Below, piece after piece: positions 7,665 to 18,186 of a stretch of 64,000 nt of DNA. The position numbers and the translations under genes are program-made. Below the pieces are notes generated by a model, which saw only the letters and a program-made list of their open reading frames with translations, searched no databases and was not told the DNA's origin. Source of the stretch: Mycobacterium sp. DL592 (GTDB taxonomy: Bacteria; Actinomycetota; Actinomycetes; Mycobacteriales; Mycobacteriaceae); assembly GCF_011694515.1 (NCBI RefSeq), contig NZ_CP050192.1, positions 2,112,156 through 2,176,155 on the forward strand. Direction: 5' to 3'. Positions within the stretch are counted from its first letter, which is position 1, and the number at the start of each line of letters is the position of its first letter.

Positions 7665-9251
7665 ATGAGCACTGACGTGACCGATCAACCCGCGGCGTCG
7701 CCGGACGACGTGAAGATCGCATGGTGGACCCGCGGCGATCTCAACGCCTTCTTCGGTCTGGGCTTCAACATCCTGGTCAACGTCTTGACGCTCACCACGC
7801 TGATGATCGGCGTGATCAAGCTGCCCGCCGACGACGTGCTCGGCACCGTCCTGCCGGCACTCGGTGTGGCGCTGGTGCTGGGCAACCTCTACTACACGTT
7901 CCTGGCCCGCCGGCTCGCGCAACGCGAGAACCGCAGCGACGTCACCGCACTGCCCTACGGGCCGAGCGTCCCGCACATGTTCATCGTCGTCTTCGTTGTC
8001 ATGCTGCCGGTGTACCTGGCTACGAAAAACCCCATCGAGGCGTGGAAGTCGGGCCTGGCTTGGGCATTCATGATCGGCGTCATCGTCATCATCGGGGGCT
8101 TCGTCGGGCCCTACATCCGCAAGCTCACGCCACGGGCGGCCATGCTGGGCACGCTGGCCGGTATCTCGATCACGTTCATCTCGATGCGGCCGGCTGCGCA
8201 GATGTGGGAGGCCGCCTGGATCGGCCTGCCGGTGCTGGCCATCATCCTGATCGGCTTCTTCACCGACGTGAAGCTGCCGGGCAACATCCCGGTGGGACTC
8301 GTCGCGCTGCTTGTCGGTACCGCGATCGGCTGGATCGGCGGCTTCATGTCAGCGCCGGATGTCAGTCAGGCCGCCTCCGACATCGCCATCGGTATCCCTG
8401 ATCTCCGGATCGACCTGTTGTTCTCCGGGCTGTCACACCTGGCGCCGCTTCTCGGCACCGCAATTCCGTTGGGCGTCTACAACTTCACCGAAGCCATGAG
8501 CAATGTCGAGAGCGCCGCGGCCGCCGGTGACAACTACAACCTGCGCAGCGTGCTGCTCGCCGACGGAGCCGGCGCGGTGATCGGCTCGGCGTTCGGCTCG
8601 CCGTTCCCGCCTGCGGTCTACATCGGTCACCCGGGCTGGAAGGACGCCGGCGGTCGGGCCGGCTACTCGCTGGCCAGCGGTGTGGTGATCGGGTTGCTGT
8701 GTTTCCTGGGCCTCTTCGGTGTGCTGGCCGCGCTGCTACCGGTGCCCGCGATCGTGCCGATCCTGCTCTACATCGGTCTGCTGATCGGGGCGCAGGCTTT
8801 CCAGGCGGTACCGCGGCTGCACGCGGTGGCCGTCGTCGCGGCGTTGCTGCCCAACCTGGCACAGTGGGCCAGCGGACTGATCGACAACGCCCTCAATGCG
8901 GCCGGAACCTCGGCGAGCAAGGTGGGGATGGACGCGCTCGGCGGTGCGGGCATCGTCTACGACGGATTGCAAACCCTGGGCGAGGGCGCCATTCTCGTCG
9001 GCCTCTTGCTGGGCACCATGGTGACGTTCATCCTGGAGAAGAAGTTCCGCTTCGCCGCACTGGCCGCGGTCGTCGCGGCGGCGCTGTCGTTCGTCGGGCT
9101 GATCCACGCCCCGGAGATCTCCTGGGCCGCCAATCCGCAAGTGGCCCTGGGGTATCTTTTCTTCGCGGTGGTGTGCCTGGTGTACTCGTTCCTGCCGGGG
9201 GCCAACGAGCCGGTGACCGTCGACGAAGCCGATATCGTCGCCGGGCACTAG
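7665..9251 (+). CDS. NCS2-like purine/xanthine permease
   Basis: A 528-residue polytopic protein with about 12-14 hydrophobic segments. Segments TALPYG (about 103), GVYNFTEAMSNVESAAAAGDN (about 274) and SAFGSPFPPAVYIGHPGWK (about 308) correspond to conserved positions of the NCS2/AzgA nucleobase permeases. The substrate is probably a nucleobase or related anion, not resolvable by eye. AGGAGG sits six bases before the ATG at 7665; an out-of-frame ATG at 7661 is ignored. It stands alone between the thioesterase and a convergent cupin gene. Confidence 0.75.
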   Translation: MSTDVTDQPAASPDDVKIAWWTRGDLNAFFGLGFNILVNVLTLTTLMIGVIKLPADDVLGTVLPALGVALVLGNLYYTFLARRLAQRENRSDVTALPYGPSVPHMFIVVFVVMLPVYLATKNPIEAWKSGLAWAFMIGVIVIIGGFVGPYIRKLTPRAAMLGTLAGISITFISMRPAAQMWEAAWIGLPVLAIILIGFFTDVKLPGNIPVGLVALLVGTAIGWIGGFMSAPDVSQAASDIAIGIPDLRIDLLFSGLSHLAPLLGTAIPLGVYNFTEAMSNVESAAAAGDNYNLRSVLLADGAGAVIGSAFGSPFPPAVYIGHPGWKDAGGRAGYSLASGVVIGLLCFLGLFGVLAALLPVPAIVPILLYIGLLIGAQAFQAVPRLHAVAVVAALLPNLAQWASGLIDNALNAAGTSASKVGMDALGGAGIVYDGLQTLGEGAILVGLLLGTMVTFILEKKFRFAALAAVVAAALSFVGLIHAPEISWAANPQVALGYLFFAVVCLVYSFLPGANEPVTVDEADIVAGH

Positions 9252-9257
9252 TTCCGG

Positions 9258-9641
9258 CTAGTCGCTGACGAACGGCACCTGCGCGCCGTCGGCCAGCACG
9301 ACGTAAAGCCGGCGCCACGGGTCGGTGCCGACGAGGCGCCACTGATGCCCGGACCCGACGGTGTCCTCGGCGAGCAGGACGTCACCGGGATGCAGGGTGA
9401 ACTCCTCGTTGTCGCGGGTGGTGAACACCAACGTCCCGGCCAGGGTGACCACGAGTTGGCGCACCGGGGCGGTGTGCCAAGCCAGCGTGCCGCCGCTGAC
9501 CGTCTCCTCGGCCGTCACGCGGGCGGCGGCCATCGCCGCCGAGACCAGATCGTCGTTGCGGCCCGGGGCCAGATCAAGCCGGCCGATCTGGACATGTGAC
9601 TGATCGTCAGCGCCGGTGAACAGACGCACGCAGCGGATCAT
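9258..9641 (-). CDS. Small cupin-domain protein
   Basis: A 127-residue single-domain cupin. The second motif appears as GTLVFTTRDNEEFTLHPGDVLLAEDTVGSGHQW, with a final His where the cupin metal ligand usually lies; the first motif is partly degenerate (LAWHTAPVRQLVVTLAG). The start at 9641 (MIRCVRLF) is chosen for its AAAGGA ribosome site. The gene converges on the NCS2 permease with a six-base gap and diverges from the TPR gene. Enzymatic function is unknown. Confidence 0.75.
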   Translation of the reverse strand: MIRCVRLFTGADDQSHVQIGRLDLAPGRNDDLVSAAMAAARVTAEETVSGGTLAWHTAPVRQLVVTLAGTLVFTTRDNEEFTLHPGDVLLAEDTVGSGHQWRLVGTDPWRRLYVVLADGAQVPFVSD

Positions 9642-9711
9642 GCTCGAATCCTTTCGTTCTGCCGGGTTGCAACGGTATCGGGATCGACCCGGCTGACCTA
9701 TCCTCAGCGCC

Positions 9712-11400
9712 ATGCCGGTCCCACTCGTCGATACCGAGCCCTACTACGACCTCGGCGCCTTTCACCGGCCGGTCGACACCCCCTCCCCGCAGGCGCAGGT
9801 GTGGTTCGACCGCGGGCTGGTATGGGCCTATGCGTTCAACCACGAGGAAGCCATCCACTGCTTCGAGCGGGCACTGGAACTGGATCCTGAACTGGCGCTG
9901 GCCCGCTGGGGCATCGCGTACGCGATCGGACCCAACTACAACAAGGCGTGGGACGCGTTCGACCCCGTCGACCTGGCGGCTTCACTGGCCCGGGCGCGCA
10001 CCGAGTTGCGGCTGGCCGCCGAGGGCCGGGCCAGCGCGGTCGAGCAGGGTCTGATCGCGGCCCTGGCGACACGCTTCCCCACCGACGACCCCGACGATGC
10101 CGAGGCATTGGCGGCCGGGCACGTCGCCTACGCCGACACCATGGCCGCCCTGGCCGCTGCCCACCCCGACGACGTCGACGTGTTGGCGCTGGCGGCCGAC
10201 GCACTGGTCAACGTGACCGCGTGGGCGTTGTGGGACAGCCGAACCGGTGAACCGGCGCCCGGATCGCGTGTCGTGGCGGCCAAGGAACTGCTGGACCGGG
10301 CGCTGACCACCGAGGCCGGGCGGGCCCATCCCGGGGTGTTGCACCTCTACATCCATGCGATGGAGATGTCGGCTCACCCCGAGGATGCGCTGCCTGCCGC
10401 GGACCTGCTGCGCGGCCTGGTGCCCGACGCGGGTCACCTCGAGCACATGCCGTCGCACATCGACGTGCTGTGCGGCGAGTACCGGTCCTCGGTGCTGGCA
10501 AACCAATCCGCGGTGCGGGCCGACCGCCGGTTCGTCGAGCATGCGGGTCCGCTGAACTTCTACTCCCTCTACCGAGCGCACGACCTGCACTTCGTCGTGT
10601 ACTCGGCGATGTTCTCCGGACAGTTTCAGATCGCCCTGCAGGCCGCCGATGAACTGGCCGGGCAGCTGACCGCCGAGCTGCTGTCGATCTCCTCGCCCCC
10701 GATGGCGGACTGGCTGGAGGCATTCGTGCCGCTGCGGGTGCACGTGCTGATCCGGTTCGGCCGCTGGGACGACCTGATCGCGCTGCCGCTGCCGGATGAC
10801 CCCGACTTGTATTGCAGCACAACGGCAACCATTCACTACGGCCGTGGTGTGGCACACGCAGCCAAGGGTCAGCTGGCCGCCGCGCAGGCCGAGCGCGACG
10901 CCTTCACCGCGGCCTACGCGCGCATCCCGGAGTCCCGGTACCTGTTCAACAACACCAGCCGCGACATCTTGGCGGTCGGCGCAGCCATGCTCGACGGCGA
11001 AATCAGTTACCGCCAGGGCGACTACGACGAGGCCTACGCTCACCTGCGGCGGGCCATCGCACTCGATGACGCGCTGCCCTACGACGAACCGTGGGGCTGG
11101 ATGCAGCCCACCCGGCACGCCTACGGCGCGCTGCTGCTCGAGCAGGGCCACGTCGAGGAGGCCGCGCAAGTTTATGCCGCCGATCTTGGACTGGACCCCA
11201 CCTTGAGCCGGTCGTGTCAGCACCCGAAGAACGTGTGGAGCCTGCACGGCTACCACGAATGCCTGCAGCGGCTGGGCCGCACCGAGGAGGCCGTCATCAT
11301 CGGCCGCCAGCTCGACCTGGCCAAGGCCCGCGCTGATGTGCCGATCCTGGCCTCGTGCGCGTGCCGGCTGGAAGTGTTCGAGACGAGCTGCTGCAGCTGA
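9712..11400 (+). CDS. Tetratricopeptide-repeat protein
   Basis: A 562-residue soluble protein. A clear TPR unit is visible at about residues 27-65 (FDRGLVWAYAFNHEEAIHCFERALELDPELALARWGIAYA pattern), and more helical repeats follow near 375-480 (GRGVAHAAKGQLAAAQAERDAF and GDYDEAYAHLRRAIALDD). TPR arrays bind peptides or other proteins. No catalytic motif was recognised. The DNA for its C-terminus is followed closely by a membrane-protein gene, so the two may be co-transcribed. The partner is unknown. Confidence 0.8.
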   Translation: MPVPLVDTEPYYDLGAFHRPVDTPSPQAQVWFDRGLVWAYAFNHEEAIHCFERALELDPELALARWGIAYAIGPNYNKAWDAFDPVDLAASLARARTELRLAAEGRASAVEQGLIAALATRFPTDDPDDAEALAAGHVAYADTMAALAAAHPDDVDVLALAADALVNVTAWALWDSRTGEPAPGSRVVAAKELLDRALTTEAGRAHPGVLHLYIHAMEMSAHPEDALPAADLLRGLVPDAGHLEHMPSHIDVLCGEYRSSVLANQSAVRADRRFVEHAGPLNFYSLYRAHDLHFVVYSAMFSGQFQIALQAADELAGQLTAELLSISSPPMADWLEAFVPLRVHVLIRFGRWDDLIALPLPDDPDLYCSTTATIHYGRGVAHAAKGQLAAAQAERDAFTAAYARIPESRYLFNNTSRDILAVGAAMLDGEISYRQGDYDEAYAHLRRAIALDDALPYDEPWGWMQPTRHAYGALLLEQGHVEEAAQVYAADLGLDPTLSRSCQHPKNVWSLHGYHECLQRLGRTEEAVIIGRQLDLAKARADVPILASCACRLEVFETSCCS

Positions 11401-11420
11401 CGCCGACGTATCGTCAACAG

Positions 11421-12053
11421 GTGCGTGACAAGCTTTCCCACCGCGTGGCGCGGTTCGTGGGCAGTGCGCCGGTCACGTTCGGCTGGCTGGCGCTGCTGGC
11501 GATCACGACCATCGCCCAGCATCTGCTGCCGCGCTGGCATCTGATTGCGGTGCTGCGCAAGGACTCCACCAACCTGCACCACCTGGCGTCCGACCCGATC
11601 CGGGTGCTGATCACCAGCCTGCTGTGGCTCGACGGTGCCGCCTGGTGGCCCTACCTGGTGATGTTCTGCCTGTTCCTGGCGCCTGCCGAACGCTGGCTGG
11701 GCCATCTGCGTTTCGTTGTCGCCGGGCTGATCGCCCACATCGTCGCCACCTACGTCAGCGAGGGATTCCTGTACTGGCAGATCCAGGAGGCGATCGTCTC
11801 GCCGCGATACCTCAACGCCCGGGACATCGGTGTCAGCTATTTCGTCGTCGGCATCGTCGGTCTGCTGACCTATCGCGTCCCGCGGCCGTGGCGCTGGCTG
11901 TACCTCGCCGCCGCCTTCGTGTGGTTCGCCGGGGCGGTGCTGATCAAACCCACGTTCACCCCGGTCGGGCACCTCACCGCGCTGGTGGTGGGCCTCGCCT
12001 GCTACCCACTGAGCCATGGCCGCAGCCATCCCGCCCCGCAACCCGCTGCGTAG
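11421..12053 (+). CDS. Rhomboid-like membrane protein
   Basis: A 210-residue polytopic protein with about six hydrophobic segments. Late segments contain GVSYFVVGIVGLLTYRV and VGHLTALVVGLACYPL, which match the positions of the rhomboid GxSx nucleophile and the following helix His, so a Ser-His dyad may be present. The HxxxN motif of bacterial rhomboids is not seen. The GTG at 11421 is preferred because it follows the TPR stop; an upstream GTG at 11355 would overlap that gene by 46 bases. Neither start has a good ribosome site. It may be an intramembrane protease or a catalytically dead relative. Confidence 0.6.
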   Translation: MRDKLSHRVARFVGSAPVTFGWLALLAITTIAQHLLPRWHLIAVLRKDSTNLHHLASDPIRVLITSLLWLDGAAWWPYLVMFCLFLAPAERWLGHLRFVVAGLIAHIVATYVSEGFLYWQIQEAIVSPRYLNARDIGVSYFVVGIVGLLTYRVPRPWRWLYLAAAFVWFAGAVLIKPTFTPVGHLTALVVGLACYPLSHGRSHPAPQPAA

Positions 12054-12064
12054 AGTGAGACAGC

Positions 12065-12544
12065 GTGGCGCTCAGCGACTCCGACACCAGGTGGCTCGGC
12101 AGATGCGTCGAACTGGCCCGCGCGGCGCTCGACGCCGGTGACGAACCGTTCGGCTCGGTCCTGGTCGGTGCCGATGGCCTGGCGCTGTTCGAGGATCACA
12201 ACCACGTCGCCGGCGGGGACGCCACCGCACACCCCGAGTTCGCGATCGCCCGTTGGTCGGCGCAGCACCTCACACCGCAGCAGCGCGCCGCCGCAACCGT
12301 CTACACCTCCGGCGAGCACTGCCCGATGTGCGCGGCTGCCCATGCCTGGGTGGGCCTGGGCCGCATCGTCTTTGCCGTCTCCGGAGCTCAACTGGCCCAG
12401 TGGCTCATCGAATGGAATGCGCCGCTGCCCCCGGTCGCATCGCTGCCCGTCACTGCAGTGGCCCCCCACCTCGTCGCGGATGGCCCTGCGCCGCAGTACC
12501 GCAACGAGATGATGGGCCTCTACGCCGCGCGGTTTCGGCCGTGA
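12065..12544 (+). CDS. Cytidine/nucleoside deaminase-like zinc protein
   Basis: A 159-residue protein of the CMP/dCMP deaminase fold. The zinc site is visible as HPEFAIAR (about residues 57-64; His ligand and catalytic Glu) and EHCPMCAAA (about 84-92; two Cys ligands). The His-Pro-Glu order replaces the usual His-Ala-Glu, which may be normal in this subfamily. TadA, guanine deaminase and free-nucleoside deaminases share this fold, so the substrate is open. It starts with GTG. The stop TGA overlaps the GTG start of the GH13 gene (GTGA), implying translational coupling. Confidence 0.8.
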   Translation: MALSDSDTRWLGRCVELARAALDAGDEPFGSVLVGADGLALFEDHNHVAGGDATAHPEFAIARWSAQHLTPQQRAAATVYTSGEHCPMCAAAHAWVGLGRIVFAVSGAQLAQWLIEWNAPLPPVASLPVTAVAPHLVADGPAPQYRNEMMGLYAARFRP

Positions 12545-13851
12545 GCGCGCCGTCCTGGGTTCGCCACGCGATCTGGTGGCACGTCTATCCGCTGGGATTC
12601 GTCGGCGCCTTCCCGACCAACAGCCCGCCCGGACCCGATGAGCACCGGTTGCGGCGCCTGGTCGGCTGGCTCGACCACGCGGTGGAACTCGGCACTTCGG
12701 GCCTCGCACTCGGGCCGGTCTTCGCCTCCCGCACCCACGGCTACGACACCACCGACCACTACCGCATCGATCCGCGCCTCGGGGACGACGGCGACTTCGA
12801 CGTGGTGATCGCCGAAGCCCACCAGCGTGGGTTGCGGGTGCTGCTCGACGGCGTGTTCAACCATGTCGGAACCGATTTCGAGCGCTACCGCAGTGCGTTG
12901 GACGGCGACGCCGACGCGGCGGGCTGGTTCCGCGGCCGTCCCGGGCACTTCCACACCTTCGAAGGCCACGGCGAGCTCATCACCCTCAACCACCGCAGCC
13001 CCGACGTGGTCGACTACGTGGTGGACGTGATGAACCACTGGCTCGACCGCGGCGCCGACGGCTGGCGCCTGGACGCGGCGTACGCGGTGCCCGAATCGTT
13101 CTGGGCCGCGGTGCTGCCGCGCGTTCGGCAGCGCCATCCCGACGCATGGTTCGTCGCCGAGGTCATCCACGGCGACTACGTCGGGTTCGTCGAGGGCTCC
13201 GGGGTGGACTCGGTGACCCAGTACGAGTTGTGGAAGGCCGTGTGGAGCAGCCTCAACGACGGCAACTTTCACGAACTCGACTGGGCGCTGCAGCGCCACA
13301 ACGACTTTCTGGCCCGCTTCGCGCCGCAGACGTTCGTCGGCAATCACGACGTGACCCGGATCGCCAGCCAGCTCGACCGCGCCGAGCATGTCGCGCACGC
13401 GCTGGTCCTGTTGTTCACCACCGGCGGGGTGCCGACGATCTATGCCGGTGACGAGTTCGGGTACCGCGGCGTCAAGGAGGAGCGCGCTGGCGGTGACGAC
13501 GCGGTGCGCCCCGAATTCGGCTCTTCGCCTGCAGATCTCGACGACGACGGCCGTGCGGCGCTCAACCTGCACCAGTTCCTGATCGGGCTGCGCCGCCGCA
13601 ACCCCTGGTTGCACGAGGCGACCACCCGGGCGCTGCACCTGGAAAACCGTTGCTACGCATACGAAACCCGATGCGGTGACGACGCGTTGATCGTCGCCCT
13701 CAACGTCGACGACACACCAATGCATCTGCCCGTCGCCGAACTGGCCGGCAGGCAGGCCCGGCTGGCCGGCGGCACCGGCGCTCCGCCGGAGGACCTCGTC
13801 AGCGAGGTGGTGGTTCCGCCGCAGGGCTGGCTGGTGCTGCGCCCCGAGTGA
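12541..13851 (+). CDS. GH13 alpha-amylase-family glycoside hydrolase
   Basis: A 436-residue (beta/alpha)8 enzyme of the alpha-amylase clan. Catalytic motifs in order: DGVFNHVG (region I, about residue 101), GWRLDAA with the nucleophile Asp (region II), FVAEV with the acid/base Glu (region III) and FVGNHD (region IV), all intact. The short length and single C-terminal beta domain suit a maltooligosaccharide- or trehalose-related hydrolase; specificity is uncertain. It starts at the GTG overlapping the deaminase stop. The convergent DUF1810 stop lies one base away. Confidence 0.88.
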   Translation: MSAPSWVRHAIWWHVYPLGFVGAFPTNSPPGPDEHRLRRLVGWLDHAVELGTSGLALGPVFASRTHGYDTTDHYRIDPRLGDDGDFDVVIAEAHQRGLRVLLDGVFNHVGTDFERYRSALDGDADAAGWFRGRPGHFHTFEGHGELITLNHRSPDVVDYVVDVMNHWLDRGADGWRLDAAYAVPESFWAAVLPRVRQRHPDAWFVAEVIHGDYVGFVEGSGVDSVTQYELWKAVWSSLNDGNFHELDWALQRHNDFLARFAPQTFVGNHDVTRIASQLDRAEHVAHALVLLFTTGGVPTIYAGDEFGYRGVKEERAGGDDAVRPEFGSSPADLDDDGRAALNLHQFLIGLRRRNPWLHEATTRALHLENRCYAYETRCGDDALIVALNVDDTPMHLPVAELAGRQARLAGGTGAPPEDLVSEVVVPPQGWLVLRPE

Positions 13852-13852
13852 G

Positions 13853-14272
13853 CTACCACAGGTCCAGCGTCCGTTGGTCCTGTTCACCGGCATAGAACCG
13901 GTCGAGCACCGCGCGGAAATCGGCATTGTCACCAGTAGCGTTGGCGAACAACGTCATCGATGACCGCACCTTTAGAGTGTCGGGCCAGCCGAAGATGTCG
14001 TCGGCCGATCGTCCGTCGATACCCGCGACGATGCGGGCGCATTCGCGCAGTCGGGGACCGAGAACCGGGTGAGCCAGGTACGCCCGCGCCTCGGCCAGCG
14101 AAGCGATTCCGTAAAGCCTTGCCGTCGAACTGTTTCCGAGGCCCTGCAGCTGCGGAAAGACGAACCAGATCCAATGGCTGCGTTTGGCGCCGGCACGCAG
14201 CTCGGTCAGCACGCGGTCATAGACCCCGTGCTGGGCATCGACGAAGCGCTGCAGCTCGAACGGATCGTCCAT
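13853..14272 (-). CDS. DUF1810 family protein (Rv1873-like)
   Basis: A 139-residue protein with the DUF1810 pattern: FVDAQHGVYDRVLTELRAGAKRSHWIWFVFPQLQGLG in the first third and HPVLGPRLREC then TLKVRSSMTLFA later. Rv1873 of M. tuberculosis has this domain, and the gene lies in the same broad neighbourhood as bfrA there, from memory. The molecular function of DUF1810 is not established; the fold is a compact helical bundle. It converges on the GH13 gene and is transcribed away from antigen 85. Confidence 0.85.
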   Translation of the reverse strand: MDDPFELQRFVDAQHGVYDRVLTELRAGAKRSHWIWFVFPQLQGLGNSSTARLYGIASLAEARAYLAHPVLGPRLRECARIVAGIDGRSADDIFGWPDTLKVRSSMTLFANATGDNADFRAVLDRFYAGEQDQRTLDLW

Positions 14273-15574
<1,302 letters not shown>

Positions 15575-15592
15575 TCCCGGTCACATCTAGCC

Positions 15593-15635
15593 AGCGAGCC
15601 TGTCGCCTTTCGGCGGCAGGCTCGCTGCTTTTTTT
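15593..15635 (+). terminator. Rho-independent terminator after antigen 85
   Basis: Arms at 15593-15607 and 15612-15626 form a 15-bp stem with one G-T wobble and a TTTC loop, followed by GC and a run of seven T (15629-15635). It begins 19 bases after the stop. This is the strongest intrinsic terminator in the window. Confidence 0.93.
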
Positions 15636-15672
15636 GCGCTGCACCCGTCCGCCGCGGGCGAACACCCGTTCG

Positions 15673-15698
15673 GGAACAACCCCACCATCACCAAGGTT
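15673..15698 (+). promoter_or_regulatory. Candidate ECF-sigma (SigH/SigE-type) promoter for lon
   Basis: GGAAC at 15673-15677 and GTT at 15696-15698, 18 bases apart, match the mycobacterial SigH/SigE pattern GGAAy-N18-20-GTT. The GTT lies 31 bases before the lon start. A TTCAG-A-CTGAA palindrome (15705-15715) follows and could be an operator. Lon is a heat/oxidative-stress protease, so the assignment is plausible but untested. Confidence 0.5.
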
Positions 15699-15728
15699 GA
15701 GCCTTTCAGACTGAACTTTGGAGGATTG

Positions 15729-18050
15729 ATGGCTGAAGCCACATCAGTGCCCGTCCTGTTTCTGAGCGACCCGATCGTGCTGCCCGGCATGGTGGTTCCG
15801 ATCACGCTCGACGACACCGCCCGCGCCGCGGTCGACGCAGCCCGCGCCAGCGATTCCGGCAAGCTGCTGATCGCGCCGCGCCTCGACGACCGCTACCCCT
15901 CCTACGGGGTGCTGGCGACGATCGTGCAGGTGGGCCGTATCGCCGGCGGTAATGCCGCCGCCGTGGTGCGCGGTGAGCGCCGCGCCCACATCGGATCCGG
16001 CACCACCGGCCCCGGCGCCGCGCTGTGGGTCGAGGTCGAGGAAGTGACCGAGTCCGACCCCACCGACGACACCAGGGCGCTGGCCGCTGAGTACAAGAAG
16101 CTGCTGCTGGCCCTGCTGCAGCGTCGCGAGGCCTGGCAGCTGGTCGACGCCGTCAACCAGCTCACCGAGCCGTCTGCGCTGGCCGACACGGCCGGCTACG
16201 CGTCGTATCTGAGCGACGTGCAGAAGCGTCAGCTGCTGGAGACCGAGAGCGCCGACGAGCGGTTGCAGGTCCTCATCGACTGGACCGCCGAACACCTCGC
16301 CGAGGTCGAGGTCAGCGACAAGATCTCGCAGGATGTTCGGGAGGGCATGGACAAGCAGCAGAAGGACTTCCTGCTGCGCCAACAGCTCAACGCCATCCGC
16401 AAGGAACTCGGCGAGGGTGAACCCGACGGGAGCGACGACTACAGGTCCCGCATCGAGGCCGCCGACCTGCCCGAGAAGGTGCGCGAAGCCGCGTTGCGCG
16501 AAGTCGGCAAGCTGGAACGCTCCAGTGACCAGAGTCCCGAGGGCGGCTGGATCCGCACCTGGCTGGACACCGTCCTGGACCTGCCGTGGAACGTCACCAC
16601 CGAGGACTCGACCGACCTGAAGTCGGCCCGCGACATCCTCGACGCCGACCACCACGGCCTCGAGGACGTCAAAGACCGCATCGTCGAATACCTGGCGGTG
16701 CGGGCGCGTCGCACCCAGCGCGGCCTGCAGGTGGTCGGCGGGCGCGGCTCCGGTGCGGTGATGGTGCTGGCCGGTCCGCCCGGGGTGGGCAAGACCTCGC
16801 TGGGCGAGAGTGTGGCCCGCGCACTGGGCCGCAAGTTCGTGCGCGTCGCCCTCGGCGGTGTGCGCGACGAGGCCGAGATCCGCGGTCACCGGCGCACCTA
16901 CGTCGGCGCGCTGCCCGGCCGCATCGTGCGGGCGATCGGCGAGGCCGGCTCGATGAACCCCGTCGTGCTGCTCGACGAGATCGACAAGGTCGGCTCGGAC
17001 TACCGGGGCGACCCGAGTGCGGCGCTGCTTGAGGTGCTGGACCCCGCGCAGAACCACACCTTCCGCGACCATTACCTCGATCTGGACCTCGACCTGTCCG
17101 ACGTGGTGTTCCTGGCCACTGCCAACGTGATCGAGAACATCCCCTCGGCCCTGCTCGACCGGATGGAGCTCGTGCAGATCGACGGCTACACCGAGGACGA
17201 CAAGGTGGCCATCGCCCGCGACTACCTGCTGCCCCGGCAGCGGGACCGCGCGGCCCTGACCGCCGACGAGGTGACCGTCACCGACGACGCGCTGCGCAAG
17301 ATCGCCGCCGACTACACCCGCGAGCCCGGCGTGCGGCAGTTCGAGCGGCTGCTGGCCAAGGCCATGCGCAAGGTGACCACCAAACTGGACTCCACCGATG
17401 CTCCCGTCACGATCGACGAGCCCGACCTGGTCGAGTACCTGGGCCGGCCGCGGTTCACCCCGGAGTCGGCCGAACGCACCGCGGTGCCCGGCGTGGCCAC
17501 CGGGCTGGCGGTCACCGGACTGGGCGGCGACGTCCTCTACATCGAGGCCGGCGCGACCGACGGGGAGCCCAGCCTGCAGCTGACCGGTCAACTCGGTGAC
17601 GTGATGAAGGAGTCGGCGCAGATCGCACTGTCCTACGTCCGCTCACACGCCGCGCAACTGGGCGTGGACCCGGCGGCCCTGAACCGCAAGATCCACGTGC
17701 ACGTGCCCGCCGGTGCGGTGCCCAAGGACGGCCCGTCCGCCGGTGTCACGATGGTCACGGCCCTGGTGTCGATGGCCACCGGACGGCAGGTGCGCTCGGA
17801 TGTGGGCATGACCGGCGAGGTCACGCTCAACGGCCGGGTCCTGCCGATCGGCGGGGTCAAGCAGAAGCTGCTGGCCGCCCAACGTGCCGGGCTGTCAACG
17901 GTTTTCATTCCGGCACGCAATGAGGCCGACCTGGACGACGTCCCGGCCGAGGTGTTGGCTGCGCTCAGTGTGCAGCCGATGACCGATGTCGCCGACATCG
18001 TGGCGTTGGCCCTGGAGCCGACGGCCGAGGCGGTCACCACAGCGGCCTGA
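15729..18050 (+). CDS. lon: ATP-dependent Lon protease
   Basis: A 773-residue Lon protease with the standard order: N-terminal substrate-binding domain (about 1-290), AAA+ module with Walker [10 protein letters not shown] (about 348) and Walker [10 protein letters not shown], then the serine protease domain with PKDGPSAG (catalytic Ser) and GGVKQK (catalytic Lys). It degrades misfolded and regulatory proteins in the cytosol. GGAGG ends four bases before the ATG at 15729; a TTG at 15726 is in frame but too close. M. tuberculosis lacks lon while M. smegmatis has it, which supports a fast-growing species. A candidate ECF-sigma promoter precedes it. Confidence 0.96.
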   Translation: MAEATSVPVLFLSDPIVLPGMVVPITLDDTARAAVDAARASDSGKLLIAPRLDDRYPSYGVLATIVQVGRIAGGNAAAVVRGERRAHIGSGTTGPGAALWVEVEEVTESDPTDDTRALAAEYKKLLLALLQRREAWQLVDAVNQLTEPSALADTAGYASYLSDVQKRQLLETESADERLQVLIDWTAEHLAEVEVSDKISQDVREGMDKQQKDFLLRQQLNAIRKELGEGEPDGSDDYRSRIEAADLPEKVREAALREVGKLERSSDQSPEGGWIRTWLDTVLDLPWNVTTEDSTDLKSARDILDADHHGLEDVKDRIVEYLAVRARRTQRGLQVVGGRGSGAVMVLAGPPGVGKTSLGESVARALGRKFVRVALGGVRDEAEIRGHRRTYVGALPGRIVRAIGEAGSMNPVVLLDEIDKVGSDYRGDPSAALLEVLDPAQNHTFRDHYLDLDLDLSDVVFLATANVIENIPSALLDRMELVQIDGYTEDDKVAIARDYLLPRQRDRAALTADEVTVTDDALRKIAADYTREPGVRQFERLLAKAMRKVTTKLDSTDAPVTIDEPDLVEYLGRPRFTPESAERTAVPGVATGLAVTGLGGDVLYIEAGATDGEPSLQLTGQLGDVMKESAQIALSYVRSHAAQLGVDPAALNRKIHVHVPAGAVPKDGPSAGVTMVTALVSMATGRQVRSDVGMTGEVTLNGRVLPIGGVKQKLLAAQRAGLSTVFIPARNEADLDDVPAEVLAALSVQPMTDVADIVALALEPTAEAVTTAA

Positions 18051-18059
18051 CACGCGGTG

Positions 18060-18107
18060 GTGCGGGGTCGGTGGCGATAGCCCTGGCTATGGCCTACGAC
18101 CCCGCAC
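18060..18107. terminator. Long near-perfect hairpin after lon
   Basis: Positions 18060-18082 and 18085-18107 pair at 20 of 23 positions around a two-base turn. The outer 11 bp (GTGCGGGGTCG / CGACCCCGCAC) and inner 6 bp (ATAGCC / GGCTAT) are perfect. It starts nine bases after the lon stop. No T tract follows, so it would be an L- or I-shaped mycobacterial terminator or an RNA 3'-end protector. The right arm contains the start of the following small reading frame. Confidence 0.6.
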
Positions 18108-18178
18108 TGGCCGACCGGATTCGTAAGGCGCTCAGCGGAGTCCGCGGCGGCTACTCAGGTTCCCAGCCGCCCAAATAA
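18089..18178 (+). pseudogene. 29-codon TfoX-N-like reading frame (relic or small protein)
   Basis: ATG at 18089 to TAA at 18178 gives 29 residues beginning MAYDPALADRIRKAL. This resembles the opening helix of TfoX N-terminal-domain proteins (MAYDxxLADRIRxxL), which normally run past 100 residues; the conserved MFGG region that should follow is absent. The frame then turns to a Gly/Ser/Pro tail. A 3'-deleted relic of a TfoX-like gene is the simplest reading. No ribosome site is visible, and the start lies in a strong hairpin. It is convergent with the SHOCT gene. Confidence 0.4.
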
Positions 18179-18186
18179 GGCGGTTG

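Noticed and set aside
12253..12540. N-terminal extension of the GH13 frame across the deaminase gene
   Set aside because: The extension overlaps a complete deaminase with its zinc motif; the GTG at 12541 overlaps that gene's stop as in coupled genes.
15701..15715. HAIR (HspR) operator upstream of lon
   Set aside because: GTTGAGC-N7-ACTGAAC has the outline but too many mismatches to CTTGAGT-N7-ACTCAAG; only the short TTCAG palindrome was kept.
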